From: Pseudomonas maumuensis
GTDB taxonomy: Bacteria > Pseudomonadota > Gammaproteobacteria > Pseudomonadales > Pseudomonadaceae
Assembly (NCBI RefSeq): GCF_019139675.1
Contig: NZ_CP077077.1
Location: 1,798,001 to 1,862,000, forward strand
Direction of reading: 5' to 3'
DNA length: 64,000 nt
Shown here: one piece after another, positions 17,045-26,662 of the stretch
How positions within the stretch are numbered: position 1 is the stretch's first letter
How the letters are laid out: the number at the start of each line of letters is the position of its first letter
Made by a program: the position numbers and the translations under genes
Notes under the pieces: generated by a model
Told to the model about the DNA's origin: nothing
What the model saw: the letters and a program-made list of their open reading frames with translations, nothing else
Database searches by the model: none

Positions 17045-18394
17045 TCAGAGGAATACAAACTTGGCAATGAAGATCGCGCACAGCACCCACAAACTGGCCG
17101 AGATCTCCTTGAACTTGCCGGTACCCGCCTTCAGCGCCACATAGCTGATGAAGCCAAGGGCGATGCCGTCAGCCACCGAGAACGTCAGCGGCATCATGAT
17201 CACCGTGACGATCGCCGGAATGCTGTCGGTGGCTTCGTCCCACTCGATATGCGCCATGCTGCCCATCATCAGCATCGCCACGTAGATCAGCGCGCCGGCG
17301 GTGGCATAGGCCGGAATCATTCCGGCCAGCGGGGCGAAGAACATTGCGGCAATGAACAGGATCCCCACCACCACGGCGGTCAGGCCGGTACGTCCACCTG
17401 CAGCGACACCTGCGGCACTTTCCACGTAGCTGGTCACCGGCGGCACGCCGACCACCGCGCCGAACACGCTGGAGGTGCTGTCGGCCTTCAGTGCCCGCGA
17501 CAAGTTCTCGATACGCCCGTCCGGCGCCACCAGGTTGGCCCGCTGGGCCACGCCCATCAGCGTGCCGGCGGTGTCGAACATGTGCACGAACAGGAACGCC
17601 AGCACCACGCTGATCATGCTGACGTTGAACACGCCGACCACGTCCATGGCCATCCAGGTCGGTGCCAGGCTCGGCGGCATCGACACCACCCCGCCGAACT
17701 TGACCAGGCCCAGGCCCCAGCCGGCCAGGGTGACGCCGATGATGCTGATCAGGATTGCGCCGAACACCCGCTTGTAGCTGAGGATGGCGATCAGCAGGAA
17801 GCACACGGCCGCCAGCAGCGGGCCGGGCTCATGCAGCGAGCCCAGCTTGACCAGGGTTGTCGGGCTGTCGACGATGATGCCGGCGGTTTTCAGGCCGATC
17901 AGCCCGAGGAACAGGCCGACGCCGGCCCCCATGGCATGGCGCAGGCTCACTGGGATGCTGTTGAGCAGCCACTCACGCACGCGCGAAACGGTCAGGAACA
18001 TGAACAGCACGCCCGAGACGAACACCGCCCCCAGCGCCGTTTCCCAGTTGTAGCCCATGGTGCCGACCACGGTGTAGGTGAAGAAGGCATTGAGCCCCAT
18101 GCCCGGCGCCAGGCCCACCGGCCAGTTGGCGTACAGGCCCATCAGCAGGCAGCCCAGGGCGGCGGCGATGCAGGTGGCGACGAACGCGGCGCCGTGGTCG
18201 ATGCCGGCGTCGGCCATGATGTTGGGGTTGACGAAGATGATGTAGGCCATGGTGATGAAGGTGGTCACCCCGGCGATCAGCTCGGTTCGGACGGTGCTGC
18301 CATGCTGCTTGAGTTTGAAAATCCGCTCCAGCCAGCCCGTTTCGAGCGGTGGGGCGAGATCCAGCGTAGGTGCTTCGGATTTGCGGCTTTCCAC
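17045..18394 (-). CDS. AzgA-type adenine/guanine/hypoxanthine permease
   Basis: Inner-membrane purine base permease of the AzgA/NCS2 subfamily, 449 residues with about 12-13 hydrophobic segments. It starts at a GTG (18394), VESRKSEAPTLDLAPPLETG. Family marks: GSTVRTELIAGVTTFITMAYIIFVNPNI near residue 32, GPMG-like LAPGMGLNAFFTYTVVGTMG near residue 95, HAMGAGVGLFLGLIGLKTAG near residue 152 and VGVPPVTSYVESAAGVAAGGRTG near residue 316. It lies between the toxin-like gene and the divergent GclR-like regulator. Its promoter region holds one site of each operator class, so it may answer to both purine and glyoxylate signals. Confidence 0.9.
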   Translation of the reverse strand: MESRKSEAPTLDLAPPLETGWLERIFKLKQHGSTVRTELIAGVTTFITMAYIIFVNPNIMADAGIDHGAAFVATCIAAALGCLLMGLYANWPVGLAPGMGLNAFFTYTVVGTMGYNWETALGAVFVSGVLFMFLTVSRVREWLLNSIPVSLRHAMGAGVGLFLGLIGLKTAGIIVDSPTTLVKLGSLHEPGPLLAAVCFLLIAILSYKRVFGAILISIIGVTLAGWGLGLVKFGGVVSMPPSLAPTWMAMDVVGVFNVSMISVVLAFLFVHMFDTAGTLMGVAQRANLVAPDGRIENLSRALKADSTSSVFGAVVGVPPVTSYVESAAGVAAGGRTGLTAVVVGILFIAAMFFAPLAGMIPAYATAGALIYVAMLMMGSMAHIEWDEATDSIPAIVTVIMMPLTFSVADGIALGFISYVALKAGTGKFKEISASLWVLCAIFIAKFVFL

Positions 18395-18495
18395 AGCGAG
18401 TACTCCTCAAGTCTTTCTTGTTGTTCGAAGCCGGATCCTGAGCCATGCACTGGGGGGCTTCGCGAGGGGGTGTGGCAGACGTCCGACCATTTTGT

Positions 18496-18509
18496 TGACT
18501 TTTGGGTCA
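18496..18509. promoter_or_regulatory. RutR-box-like site (azgA promoter)
   Basis: TGACTTTTGGGTCA, TGAC and GGTCA arms separated by 5 bases, 102 bases upstream of the azgA start. It is the closest relative of the site at 9088. Confidence 0.5.
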
Positions 18510-18534
18510 GGAAGTTGCTCGCAGGATTATGCTT

Positions 18535-18544
18535 TTGTGTACAA
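18535..18544. promoter_or_regulatory. Operator TTGTGTACAA (azgA/gclR)
   Basis: One-base variant of TTGTATACAA in the azgA/gclR divergent region, 141 bases from azgA and 206 from gclR. Confidence 0.55.
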
Positions 18545-18633
18545 AGAATGCAAATAATGTTTTATCTTTTGTGCTCACAAATTGCCGTACAACGGCTATA
18601 TAGGTAAAAGGTCACCTGCAGAAACGGGTCAGC

Positions 18634-18644
18634 CTGTGTACAAT
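18634..18644. promoter_or_regulatory. Operator-like CTGTGTACAAT overlapping a -10 (gclR)
   Basis: A degenerate copy whose TACAAT serves as a plausible -10 element 106 bases upstream of the gclR ATG; suggests autoregulation. Confidence 0.45.
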
Positions 18645-18749
18645 GGCGCCATACCTTGGCCTTTTTTCTTCTTCCAGGACTTGCCATCCCCCCGCTGACC
18701 AGTATTACAGTCACGGTCCGACTGGCAGATCCTTTGTGCTCGAGCGCCC

Positions 18750-19505
18750 ATGAACGAACAGCTGCAACCTCTGAAAAAACCTGTGCGCACTGGCAAGGCC
18801 GGCCGCAGCGGTACCCAGGACGACATCGTCTATGCGCACATCTTCGAGGCGATCCTCGAGCAGCGCCTGGCACCGGGCACCAAGTTGAGCGAGGAAGCAC
18901 TGGGCGAGATCTTCGGCGTCAGCCGCACCATCATCCGTCGCGCGCTTTCGCGCCTGGCCCACGAAAGCGTGGTGCTGCTGCGGCCCAACCGCGGTGCGGT
19001 GGTGGCCAGCCCGACGGTCGAGGAGGCACGTCAGGTATTCTTCTCGCGGCGCATGGTCGAGCGCGCCATCACCGAACTGGCCGTGCAGCACGCCACCCTT
19101 GAACAGCTCAACGAACTGCGCCAGATGGTCCGCGAGGAGCGTGACAGCTTCTCCCGTGGCGACCGTGGCGCCGGTATCCGCCTGTCCGGCGAGTTCCACC
19201 TCAAGCTGGCCGAAGCCGCTGGCAATGCGCCATTGGTGAGCTTCCAGCGCAGCCTGGTATCGCAAACTTCGCTGATCATCGCCCAGTACGAAAGCGGCAA
19301 CCGTTCGCACTGTTCGTACGATGAGCACATGCAGCTGATCGATGCGATCGAGGCCCGTGATGCCGAGCAGGCGGTAAGCCTGATGATGCATCACATGGAC
19401 CATATCGACAGCAAGCTCAACCTCGACGAGGAGAGCGCTTCGGACGACCTGCACGCGGTGTTCTCCCACCTGCTGAAAAAGCCCAAGGCTACCGCCAAGG
19501 GTTGA
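18750..19505 (+). CDS. gclR: GntR family (FCD) regulator, GclR-like
   Basis: Predicted repressor of 251 residues. An N-terminal winged helix (DDIVYAHIFEAILEQRLAPG near residue 25, LGEIFGVSRTIIRRALSRLA near residue 51) is followed by an FCD domain with metal/ligand-binding residues, for example RLSGEFHLKLAEAAGN near residue 150 and DEHMQLIDAIEARD near residue 191. In P. putida KT2440 the GntR regulator GclR, encoded in this same neighbourhood, represses the gcl operon; the gene order here supports the same identity. TTGTATACAA sites at gcl, the GlcG-like gene, puuE, uraH and its own promoter are its likely targets. Confidence 0.85.
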   Translation: MNEQLQPLKKPVRTGKAGRSGTQDDIVYAHIFEAILEQRLAPGTKLSEEALGEIFGVSRTIIRRALSRLAHESVVLLRPNRGAVVASPTVEEARQVFFSRRMVERAITELAVQHATLEQLNELRQMVREERDSFSRGDRGAGIRLSGEFHLKLAEAAGNAPLVSFQRSLVSQTSLIIAQYESGNRSHCSYDEHMQLIDAIEARDAEQAVSLMMHHMDHIDSKLNLDEESASDDLHAVFSHLLKKPKATAKG

Positions 19506-19544
19506 TCGTTTGCCTGCATGAACCAGGGGCCGCTTTGCGGCCCA

Positions 19545-19624
19545 TCGCCGGCAAGCCGGCTCCCACAGATAAAGCGCACGTCTTGAGAACTACGCGATCG
19601 AGGTGGGAGCCGGCTTGCCGGCGA
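19545..19624. repeat. REP palindrome pair
   Basis: Two inverted REP units (19545-19568 and 19601-19624) between gclR and aqpZ, each with GCCGGCAAGCCGGCTCCCAC or its complement. Confidence 0.85.
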
Positions 19625-19752
19625 TGGGGCGCGAAGCGGCCCCTGGTCGTTTCTGGCCCCTAGTCAAAGCTCTGCTAGATTTTCCTCAGCAAACCTTCAT
19701 CAAGCAGTTGGGCTTGCGCAGTCGTTGCGTCCAATTACTTGAGGAATGTTCC

Positions 19753-20451
19753 ATGAGTTCATCCCTGGGTTTGCGCATGGGTGCCGAGTTGGTCGGCACC
19801 TTCTGGTTGGTCCTGGGTGGCTGCGGCAGCGCGGTGCTGGCCGCCAGCTCGCCTGTCGGCATCGGTGTCCTGGGTGTCGCTTTCGCTTTCGGCCTTACCG
19901 TCCTGACCATGGCATTCGCCATCGGCCATATCTCCGGTTGTCACCTCAATCCCGCCGTGTCGTTCGGATTGGTGGTGGGGGGACGATTCCCGGCAAAAGA
20001 GTTGCTGCCCTACGTGATTGCCCAGGTGATCGGCGCGATCCTCGCCGCGGTGGTGATCTACTTCATCGCCACCGGCAAGGCCGGTTTCGAGGTGGCTAAC
20101 GGCATGGCGTCGAATGGTTATGGCGAACACTCGCCCGGCGGCTACACCTTGGCCGCAGGCTTCGTCAGCGAAGTGGTGATGACCGCGATGTTCCTGGTGA
20201 TCATCATGGGCGCCACGGACGCCCGGGCGCCGGCCGGGTTCGCGCCGATCGCCATTGGCCTGGCCTTGACGCTGATCCACCTGATCTCGATCCCGGTCAC
20301 CAACACCTCGGTGAATCCGGCGCGCAGCACCGGGCCTGCGCTGTTCGTCGGTGGCTGGGCGTTGCAGCAACTTTGGCTGTTCTGGCTGGCACCGCTGATC
20401 GGCGCGGCGATCGGCGGTGCGCTGTATCGAGGCCTGGCGAAAAAGCCTTAG
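19753..20451 (+). CDS. aqpZ: Aquaporin Z
   Basis: Inner-membrane water channel, 232 residues with six hydrophobic segments. Both NPA motifs are present: [16 protein letters not shown] near residue 68 and [17 protein letters not shown] near residue 185. The start is the ATG at 19753 ([17 protein letters not shown]), preceded by GAGGAATGTTCC with a fair ribosome site. The histidine and cysteine of the AqpZ aromatic/arginine constriction region fit a water rather than glycerol channel. The stop codon overlaps the convergent guaD stop by four bases. Confidence 0.95.
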   Translation: MSSSLGLRMGAELVGTFWLVLGGCGSAVLAASSPVGIGVLGVAFAFGLTVLTMAFAIGHISGCHLNPAVSFGLVVGGRFPAKELLPYVIAQVIGAILAAVVIYFIATGKAGFEVANGMASNGYGEHSPGGYTLAAGFVSEVVMTAMFLVIIMGATDARAPAGFAPIAIGLALTLIHLISIPVTNTSVNPARSTGPALFVGGWALQQLWLFWLAPLIGAAIGGALYRGLAKKP

Positions 20452-21752
20452 CGCTGGTGCACGCAATGCCCGGCGGCGTAGGTCTCGCGCACGGTGCGGT
20501 CGTCGCCCAGGGTGGTAAGCACGAACAAGGTCTCCTCGATGCTCTTGGATTGCTGCAGGCGGTAGTCCAGCAACGGGGTGGCCTTGTAGTCGAGCACCAC
20601 GAAGTCGGCGTCATTGCCCGGGCGCAGGCTGCCGATGCGGTCTTCCAGGCGCAGAGCGCGGGCGCCGCCGAGGGTGGCCAGGTACAGCGACTTGTACGGA
20701 TGCAGGCGCGCGCCTTGCAGCTGCAACACCTTGTACGCCTCGTTCAGCGTGTTCAGCAGCGAGAAGCTGGTGCCGGCGCCGACATCGGTGCCCAGGCCGA
20801 CGTTGACCTTGAAGCGCTCGGCCTGGGGCAGGTTGAACAGGCCGCTGCCGAGGAACAGGTTGGAGGTCGGGCAGAAGGCGATGGCCGAACCGGTTTCGGC
20901 CAGGCGCTGGCATTCGTCGTCGCACAGGTGTACGCCATGGGCGAACACCGAGCGCTCGCCGAGCAGTTCGAAGTGGTCGTAGACGTCCAGGTAGCCTTTC
21001 TGCTCGGGGAACAGTTCCTTGACCCAGTCGATTTCCTTGAGGTTCTCCGACAGGTGGGTGTGCATGTATACGCCCGGGTGCTCCTTGAGCAACTGACCGG
21101 CCACGCTCAACTGTTCCGGCGTGCTGGTCGGCGCGAAGCGCGGGGTGACCGCGTAGTGCAGGCGGCCCTTGCCGTGCCAGCGCTCGATCAGCATCTTGCT
21201 GTCGCGGTAGCTGGACTCGGCGGTGTCGGTCAGGTAGTCGGGAGCGTTGCGGTCCATCATCACCTTGCCGGCGATCATGCGCAGGTCCAGGCGCTCGGCC
21301 TCCTCGAACAGGGCGTTGACCGACTCGGGATGCACGCTGCCGAACACCAGCGCGGTGGTGGTGCCGTTGCGCAGCAGTTCGGCCAGGAAGATCTTCGCCA
21401 CCTGGTCGGCATGGGCCTTGTCGGCGAACTGCTTTTCGCAGGGGAAGGTGTAGGTGTTCAGCCAGTCCAGCAGCTGCTCGCCGTAGGAACCGATCATGCC
21501 GGTCTGCGGGAAATGGATATGGGTGTCGATGAAGCCCGGGGTGATCAGGGCGTCCTGGTAGTGTTGCACCGGAATGTCGGCGTCGAGGGTCGGCAGCAGC
21601 TCGCTGGCATGGCCCAGGGCGCTGATGCGGCCGTCGTCGACCACCAGCAGGCCGTCTTCATAGTATTCGCAGGACGCCTCCAGGCCGACCTCGGCGGGGT
21701 CGGCGATGCTGTGCAGGATGGCGGCTCGGTAGGCTTTGCGGGTTGCGCTCAT
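20448..21752 (-). CDS. guaD: Guanine deaminase
   Basis: Zinc amidohydrolase that turns guanine into xanthine, the substrate of XdhABC encoded directly upstream. The 434-residue protein shows the metal-binding pattern [16 protein letters not shown] near residue 74, [17 protein letters not shown] near residue 225, [17 protein letters not shown] near residue 263 and [22 protein letters not shown] near residue 314. I chose the ATG at 21752 ([19 protein letters not shown]), which lies 10 bases after the xdhC stop, making it the last gene of an xdhA-xdhB-xdhC-guaD operon. Confidence 0.95.
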   Translation of the reverse strand: MSATRKAYRAAILHSIADPAEVGLEASCEYYEDGLLVVDDGRISALGHASELLPTLDADIPVQHYQDALITPGFIDTHIHFPQTGMIGSYGEQLLDWLNTYTFPCEKQFADKAHADQVAKIFLAELLRNGTTTALVFGSVHPESVNALFEEAERLDLRMIAGKVMMDRNAPDYLTDTAESSYRDSKMLIERWHGKGRLHYAVTPRFAPTSTPEQLSVAGQLLKEHPGVYMHTHLSENLKEIDWVKELFPEQKGYLDVYDHFELLGERSVFAHGVHLCDDECQRLAETGSAIAFCPTSNLFLGSGLFNLPQAERFKVNVGLGTDVGAGTSFSLLNTLNEAYKVLQLQGARLHPYKSLYLATLGGARALRLEDRIGSLRPGNDADFVVLDYKATPLLDYRLQQSKSIEETLFVLTTLGDDRTVRETYAAGHCVHQR

Positions 21753-21762
21753 GGGGCTCTCG

Positions 21763-22608
21763 TCAAAGGGTCTGGCTGCGTCGCGAGGACGGCAGCAACT
21801 GGGCGATGGGGCCTGAATTGGCGGCAGCGTCGTGCTGGCCGAAGCAGGCGTTGTAGGTGGCAATGATTTCGGCGGCGATGGACACGGCGATCTCGATCGG
21901 CAGCTTGCCCTTGACCTCGGCCAGGCCCATCGGGCAGCGCATGCGCGCCATCAGCGCGTCGTCGAAACCGCGTTCGCGCAGGCGGTGCTCGAACTTGACG
22001 CGCTTGGTCTTCGAACCGATCAGGCCGAACCAGGTGAAGTCGTTGCGCTTGAGGATCGCGGCGGTCAGCTCCAGGTCCAGCTGGTGGTTATGGGTCATGA
22101 CGATGCAGTAGCTGCCGGCGGGCAGGTCGGCGACTTCGTCGACCGGCTCTTCGCTGACGATCTTGCTCACCCCGTTTGGGATGAGCGCGGGGAACTCCTG
22201 CTCGCGCGAATCGATCCAGCGCACCCGGCAGGGCAGCGCGGCGAGCAAGGGTACCAGAGCGCGGCCGACATGGCCCGCGCCGAACACGGCGATCTCGGCC
22301 TGTACGCCACTCATCGGCTCGAACAGCAGCACGGTGGCGCCGCCACAGCACTGGCCGAGGCTGGCGCCGAGGCTGAAGCGCTCCAGGTGCGGCGTGTTGC
22401 GGTGCTCCTCGAGCATCTGCCGGGCGATGTGCAGGGCCTTGAACTCCAGGTGGCCGCCGCCGATGGTGTCGTACAGCGCGCTGGCGCTGACCACCATTTT
22501 CGAGCCGGCATTGCGCGGGGTGGAGCCGCGCTCCTCGATGATGGTTACCAGCACGCAGGGTTCGCCACGGGCTTGGTGGTCGGCGAGGGCGTTGATCCAT
22601 TGGTGCAT
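21763..22608 (-). CDS. xdhC: Xanthine dehydrogenase accessory protein XdhC
   Basis: Binds molybdenum cofactor, promotes its sulfuration and inserts it into XdhB. The 281-residue product has the XdhC N-terminal domain (PCVLVTIIEERGSTPRNAGSK near residue 17, GGGHLEFKALHIARQML near residue 51, GASLGQCCGGATVLLFEP near residue 83) and the Rossmann-type C-terminal domain (IAVFGAGHVGRALVPLLAAL near residue 107, SYCIVMTHNHQLDLELTAAIL near residue 170, WFGLIGSKTKRVKFEHRL near residue 198). It is separated from xdhB by a REP-containing gap of 129 bases. Confidence 0.95.
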   Translation of the reverse strand: MHQWINALADHQARGEPCVLVTIIEERGSTPRNAGSKMVVSASALYDTIGGGHLEFKALHIARQMLEEHRNTPHLERFSLGASLGQCCGGATVLLFEPMSGVQAEIAVFGAGHVGRALVPLLAALPCRVRWIDSREQEFPALIPNGVSKIVSEEPVDEVADLPAGSYCIVMTHNHQLDLELTAAILKRNDFTWFGLIGSKTKRVKFEHRLRERGFDDALMARMRCPMGLAEVKGKLPIEIAVSIAAEIIATYNACFGQHDAAANSGPIAQLLPSSRRSQTL

Positions 22609-22640
22609 GATTCAGATCCTCTATCAAACGACTCGGTCCT

Positions 22641-22726
22641 TGTAGGAGCGGGTTCACCCGCGATCAGCCGCGAAGCGGCTGCCAGGCACCGCGGTGTCAG
22701 CTTCGCGGCTGAAGCCGCTCCTACAG
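22641..22726. repeat. REP pair, TGTAGGAGCGG subtype
   Basis: Inverted units at about 22641-22664 and 22702-22726 with TGTAGGAGCGG / CCGCTCCTACAG ends, the classic P. putida REP form, within the xdhB-xdhC gap. Confidence 0.8.
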
Positions 22727-22737
22727 GGGCGGCGGCG

Positions 22738-25137
22738 TCAGTGCGTCACGGGTTCCAGTCGCTGTTCGGCAGGCTGCGCCACAGCCACCGCCTTGCGCAT
22801 CTGTTCGCAACCCCACAACACCCGCTCCGGCGTCGACGGCGCGTCGATGTTCGGTTGCACGCGGTAGTCGGCGATGCTCGCCACCGCGTCCTTGATCGCG
22901 CACCAGGCGGCGATGCCGAGCATGAACGGCGGCTCGCCCACGGCCTTGGAATGGAACACGGTGTCCTCGGGGTTCTTGCGGTTCTCCACCAGCTTGACGC
23001 GCATGTCGATCGGCATGTCGGCCACCGCCGGGATCTTGTAGCTGGCCGGGCCGTTGGTCATCAGCTTGCCCTTGGCGTTCCACACCAGCTCCTCGGTGGT
23101 CAGCCAGCCCATGCCCTGGACGAAACCACCCTCCACCTGGCCGATGTCGATGGCCGGGTTCAGCGAGTCGCCCACGTCATGCAGGATGTCGGCGCGCAGC
23201 ATCTTGTATTCACCGGTGAGGGTATCGACGATGACCTCCACGCAGGCGGCGCCGAAGGCGAAGTAGTAGAACGGGCGGCCACGGGCCTGGTTGCGGTCGT
23301 AGAAAATCTTCGGCGTACGGTAGAAACCGGTGGTCGACAGCGATACCTGGGCGAAGTAAGCCTGCTGCACCAACTGCTCGAAGCTGACGATCTGGTCGCG
23401 CACGCGTACATGGCCGTTACGGAACTCGACGTCTTCCTCGGTGACGTTGTAGTGCCGGGCAGCGAACTCGGTCAGGCGCTTCTTGAGGATCTCGGCAGCG
23501 TTCTGCGCGGCCTTGCCGTTCAGGTCGGCGCCGCTGGAGGCGGCGGTGGGCGAGGTGTTGGGCACCTTGTCGGTGTTGGTGGCGGTGATCTGGATGCGGT
23601 TGAAATCCACCTGGAACACTTCAGCCACCACCTGGGCAACCTTGGTGTTCAGGCCCTGGCCCATCTCGGTACCGCCGTGGTTCAGGTGGATACTGCCGTC
23701 GGTGTAGATGTGGATCAAGGCACCTGCCTGGTTGAGGAAGGTGGCGGTGAACGAGATGCCGAACTTCACCGGGGTCAGCGCCAGGCCCTTCTTCAGCACC
23801 GGGCTGTTGGCGTTGAAGCGGCGGATCGACTCGCGGCGCTCATGGTAGTCGCTGCTGGCCTCGAGCTCTGCGGTCATCTCCTCGAGCATGTTGTGCTCGA
23901 CGGTCTGGTAGTAGTGGGTGACGTTGCGCTCGGTCTTGCCGTAATAGTTGGCCTTGCGCACCGCCAGCGGGTCGAGGGCCAGGTGACGGGCGATATGGTC
24001 CATCACCTGCTCGATGGCGACCATCCCCTGCGGGCCGCCGAAACCGCGGTAGGCGGTGTTGGAGGCGGTGTTGGTCTTGCAGCGGTGGCCATGCACCGTG
24101 GCATCGCCCAGGTAGTAGGCGTTGTCGGAGTGGAACATGGCGCGGTCGACGATCGAGCCGGACAGGTCCGGCGAGTAGCCGCAGTTACCGGCCAGGTCGA
24201 AATTGATCCCGTGCAGGCGGCCGTTGTCGTCGAAGCCGACGTCGTATTCCACGTAGAACGGGTGGCGCTTGCCGGTCATGGTCATGTCTTCGACCCGCGG
24301 CAGGCGCATCTTGGTCGGCTGGCCGGTCAGGCGCGCGATCACCGCGCACAGGCACGCGGGGCTTGCGGCCTGGGTTTCCTTGCCGCCGAAACCGCCACCC
24401 ATGCGGCGCATGTCGACGACGATCTTGTGCATCGGCACGTCGAGCACCTCGGCCACCAGCTTCTGCACCTCGGTGGGGTTCTGCGTCGAGCAGTAGACGA
24501 TCATGCCGCCGTCTTCACCGGGCATCACCGAGCTGATCTGGGTCTCCAGGTAGAAGTGTTCCTGGCCGCCGATGTGCAGGGTGCCCTGGATGCGGTGCGG
24601 GGCACTGGCCAATGCAGCGGCCGAGTCGCCGCGCTGGTGGGTGTGACTGTCGAGCACGAAATGCTTCTTGCGCAGCGCCTCGACCACGTCGAGCACCGGC
24701 TCCAGGTCTTCGTACTCGACGATTGCCGCCATGGCGGCGCGTCTTGCAGTCTCGAGATCGCAGGCGGCCACGGCGAGCACCGGCTGGCCGAAGAATTCGA
24801 CCTTGTCGATGGCCAGCAACGGATCGCCAGCCACCACTGGGCCGATATCCTTGAGCCCCGGGATATCTTCGTGGGTGATGGCGATGCGCACACCTTCGAA
24901 CTGGTAGCAGGGCGTGGTGTCGATGCGCAGGATGCGCGCGTGGGCGCGGTCGGCGGTGCGTGCATAGACGTGCAACTGGTTGGGGAATTCCAGGCGGTCG
25001 TCGATGTACACCGCCTCACCGGCCACATGCTTGTCGGCGCTGTCGTGCTTGAGGCTGCGGCCGACTCCGGTGGTCAGGTCCTGGCTGAACAGTGCGGCCA
25101 TCTCGGCCTGGCTCTTGACGGCGTGATGGTTAGACAT
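22738..25137 (-). CDS. xdhB: Xanthine dehydrogenase, molybdopterin-binding subunit
   Basis: Large catalytic subunit that oxidises hypoxanthine and xanthine to urate. The 799-residue protein has the aldehyde oxidase/xanthine dehydrogenase fold: KHDSADKHVAGEAVYIDD near residue 29, RMGGGFGGKETQA near residue 240 (Moco loop), TAYRGFGGPQGMVAIEQVMD near residue 356 (substrate-binding Arg), GGTEMGQGLNTKVAQV near residue 487 and GEPPFMLGIAAWCAIKDA near residue 726 carrying the catalytic glutamate. It overlaps xdhA by eight bases, so the two subunits are coupled. Confidence 0.96.
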   Translation of the reverse strand: MSNHHAVKSQAEMAALFSQDLTTGVGRSLKHDSADKHVAGEAVYIDDRLEFPNQLHVYARTADRAHARILRIDTTPCYQFEGVRIAITHEDIPGLKDIGPVVAGDPLLAIDKVEFFGQPVLAVAACDLETARRAAMAAIVEYEDLEPVLDVVEALRKKHFVLDSHTHQRGDSAAALASAPHRIQGTLHIGGQEHFYLETQISSVMPGEDGGMIVYCSTQNPTEVQKLVAEVLDVPMHKIVVDMRRMGGGFGGKETQAASPACLCAVIARLTGQPTKMRLPRVEDMTMTGKRHPFYVEYDVGFDDNGRLHGINFDLAGNCGYSPDLSGSIVDRAMFHSDNAYYLGDATVHGHRCKTNTASNTAYRGFGGPQGMVAIEQVMDHIARHLALDPLAVRKANYYGKTERNVTHYYQTVEHNMLEEMTAELEASSDYHERRESIRRFNANSPVLKKGLALTPVKFGISFTATFLNQAGALIHIYTDGSIHLNHGGTEMGQGLNTKVAQVVAEVFQVDFNRIQITATNTDKVPNTSPTAASSGADLNGKAAQNAAEILKKRLTEFAARHYNVTEEDVEFRNGHVRVRDQIVSFEQLVQQAYFAQVSLSTTGFYRTPKIFYDRNQARGRPFYYFAFGAACVEVIVDTLTGEYKMLRADILHDVGDSLNPAIDIGQVEGGFVQGMGWLTTEELVWNAKGKLMTNGPASYKIPAVADMPIDMRVKLVENRKNPEDTVFHSKAVGEPPFMLGIAAWCAIKDAVASIADYRVQPNIDAPSTPERVLWGCEQMRKAVAVAQPAEQRLEPVTH

Positions 25138-26584
25138 AGGCGGTCACCCGGGTTTCGATATGCGGCGTTTGCAGTTCGATGAAGTACTTGCGCAGCAGGT
25201 TCTGCGCGGTCAGCAGGCGGTACTCGCGGCTGGCGCGGAAGTCGCTGAGCGGGGTGAAGTCCTCGGCCAGGGCCTGGCAGGCGCGTTCGACACTGGCCTG
25301 GTTCCAGGGCTTGCCGCGCAGCGCGGCTTCACAGGCGCGGGCGCGTTTCGGGATTGCCGCCATGCCGCCAAAGGCGATGCGCACGCCGCTAACCACACCA
25401 TTCTCGATGCTCAGGTTGAATGCCGCGCACACCGCGGAAATATCGTCGTCCAGGCGCTTGGACACCTTGTAGGCGCGGAAGGCCCAATCGTTGCTGGCGC
25501 GCGGCACAATGATCTTCTCGATGAACTCGCTGTCCTGGCGTGCAGTGATGCGGTAGTCGATGAAGTAGTCTTCCAGGGCCAGGGTGCGCTGGCGCTCGCC
25601 CTGGCGCAGGACGATCTGCGCGTCGAGGGCGATCAACAGAGGTGGCGAGTCACCGATCGGCGAGGCGTTGCCGATATTGCCACCCAGGGTGCCCTGGTTG
25701 CGAATCTGCAGCGAGGCGAAGCGGTGCAGCAGGTCGCCGAAGTCAGGGTACTCCTCGTTGAGCGCGGTGTAGCAGTCGGTCAGCGGGGTCGCGGCGCCGA
25801 TCTCCAGGTGGCTGGCGGTCTTGTCGATGCGCTTGAGCTCGGCGACGTGGCCGACGTAGATCATCACCGGCAGGGTGCGGTGGAACTGGGTGACTTCCAG
25901 TGCCAGGTCGGTACCGCCGGCCAGCAGGCGCGCCTCGGGGTGCGAGCTGTACAGGTCGGCCAGGTCGGCCACGGTCAGTGGCACCAGGCAGCGCTTGTCG
26001 CCGCTGTTGAGCTCGCCGGTCTGTTGCGGGGCGATGGCCTTGAGCCTGGCGATGGTCTGCGCCTGCTGGGCGTCGAACTGGTCGCGGCAGGGGCGCGCGC
26101 AGCTCTGCTCGGCGGCCTCGAGGATCGGCCGGTAGCCGGTGCAGCGGCACAGGTTGCCGGCCAGGGCCTCTTGGGCCTGGTGTAGGTCGTGGCCTTGGCT
26201 GTTCTTCTGCAGGGCGAACAGCGACATGACGAAACCGGGCGTGCAGAAACCGCATTGCGAACCGTGGCAGTCGGCCATGGCCTTTTGCACGCTGTGCAGT
26301 TCGCCCTGATGTTTGAGGCCCTCGACGCTGATCAGCTGTTTACCGTGAAGGGAGGAGACAAACGTCAGGCATGAGTTGAGGCTGCGATAGCGGATGTCGT
26401 CGCCACCCTGGGCGTCCTCGACAAGTTCGCCGACGACCACGGTGCAGGCACCGCAGTCGCCACTGGCGCAGCCTTCTTTGGTGCCGGGTTTGCCCAGGTG
26501 CTCGCGCAGGTATTGCAGCACCGTCATGTTCGGGTCCAGGGCGTGCTCGCTGCGCAGCTCCTGGTTGACGAGAAACTGGATCAC
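25130..26584 (-). CDS. xdhA: Xanthine dehydrogenase small subunit (2Fe-2S/FAD)
   Basis: Electron-transfer subunit of xanthine dehydrogenase, 484 residues. A plant-type 2Fe-2S domain (CASGDCGACTVVVGEL near residue 38) is followed by the all-helical 2Fe-2S domain (CGFCTPGFVMSLFAL near residue 115 and NLCRCTGYRPI near residue 147) and a FAD domain (LLAGGTDLALEVTQFHR near residue 215, NIGNASPIGDSPP near residue 297). I use a GTG start at 26584 (first residues VIQFLVNQELR), where the ferredoxin domain begins. Two palindromes of the TGAC...GGTCA class lie 56 and 79 bases upstream. Confidence 0.95.
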   Translation of the reverse strand: MIQFLVNQELRSEHALDPNMTVLQYLREHLGKPGTKEGCASGDCGACTVVVGELVEDAQGGDDIRYRSLNSCLTFVSSLHGKQLISVEGLKHQGELHSVQKAMADCHGSQCGFCTPGFVMSLFALQKNSQGHDLHQAQEALAGNLCRCTGYRPILEAAEQSCARPCRDQFDAQQAQTIARLKAIAPQQTGELNSGDKRCLVPLTVADLADLYSSHPEARLLAGGTDLALEVTQFHRTLPVMIYVGHVAELKRIDKTASHLEIGAATPLTDCYTALNEEYPDFGDLLHRFASLQIRNQGTLGGNIGNASPIGDSPPLLIALDAQIVLRQGERQRTLALEDYFIDYRITARQDSEFIEKIIVPRASNDWAFRAYKVSKRLDDDISAVCAAFNLSIENGVVSGVRIAFGGMAAIPKRARACEAALRGKPWNQASVERACQALAEDFTPLSDFRASREYRLLTAQNLLRKYFIELQTPHIETRVTAYV

Positions 26585-26639
26585 GGGGGAGGGCCTCGCA
26601 ATGGTTTTATTGTTGTTCCGGCGGACTCTAAGCAACGGC

Positions 26640-26653
26640 TGACCTCTGGGTCA
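26640..26653. promoter_or_regulatory. RutR-box-like site (xdhA promoter, proximal)
   Basis: TGACCTCTGGGTCA: arms TGACC and GGTCA match E. coli RutR half-sites exactly with 4 bases between. It lies 56 bases upstream of xdhA. Confidence 0.6.
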
Positions 26654-26662
26654 ATAATTTTC

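Larger units (their letters stand above)
18395..18749. other. Divergent azgA/gclR regulatory region
   Basis: A 355-base non-coding region with three operator-like sites: TGACTTTTGGGTCA at 18496-18509, TTGTGTACAA at 18535-18544 and CTGTGTACAAT at 18634-18644. It is locally AT-rich around 18540-18610. No gene is seen. Confidence 0.65.
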
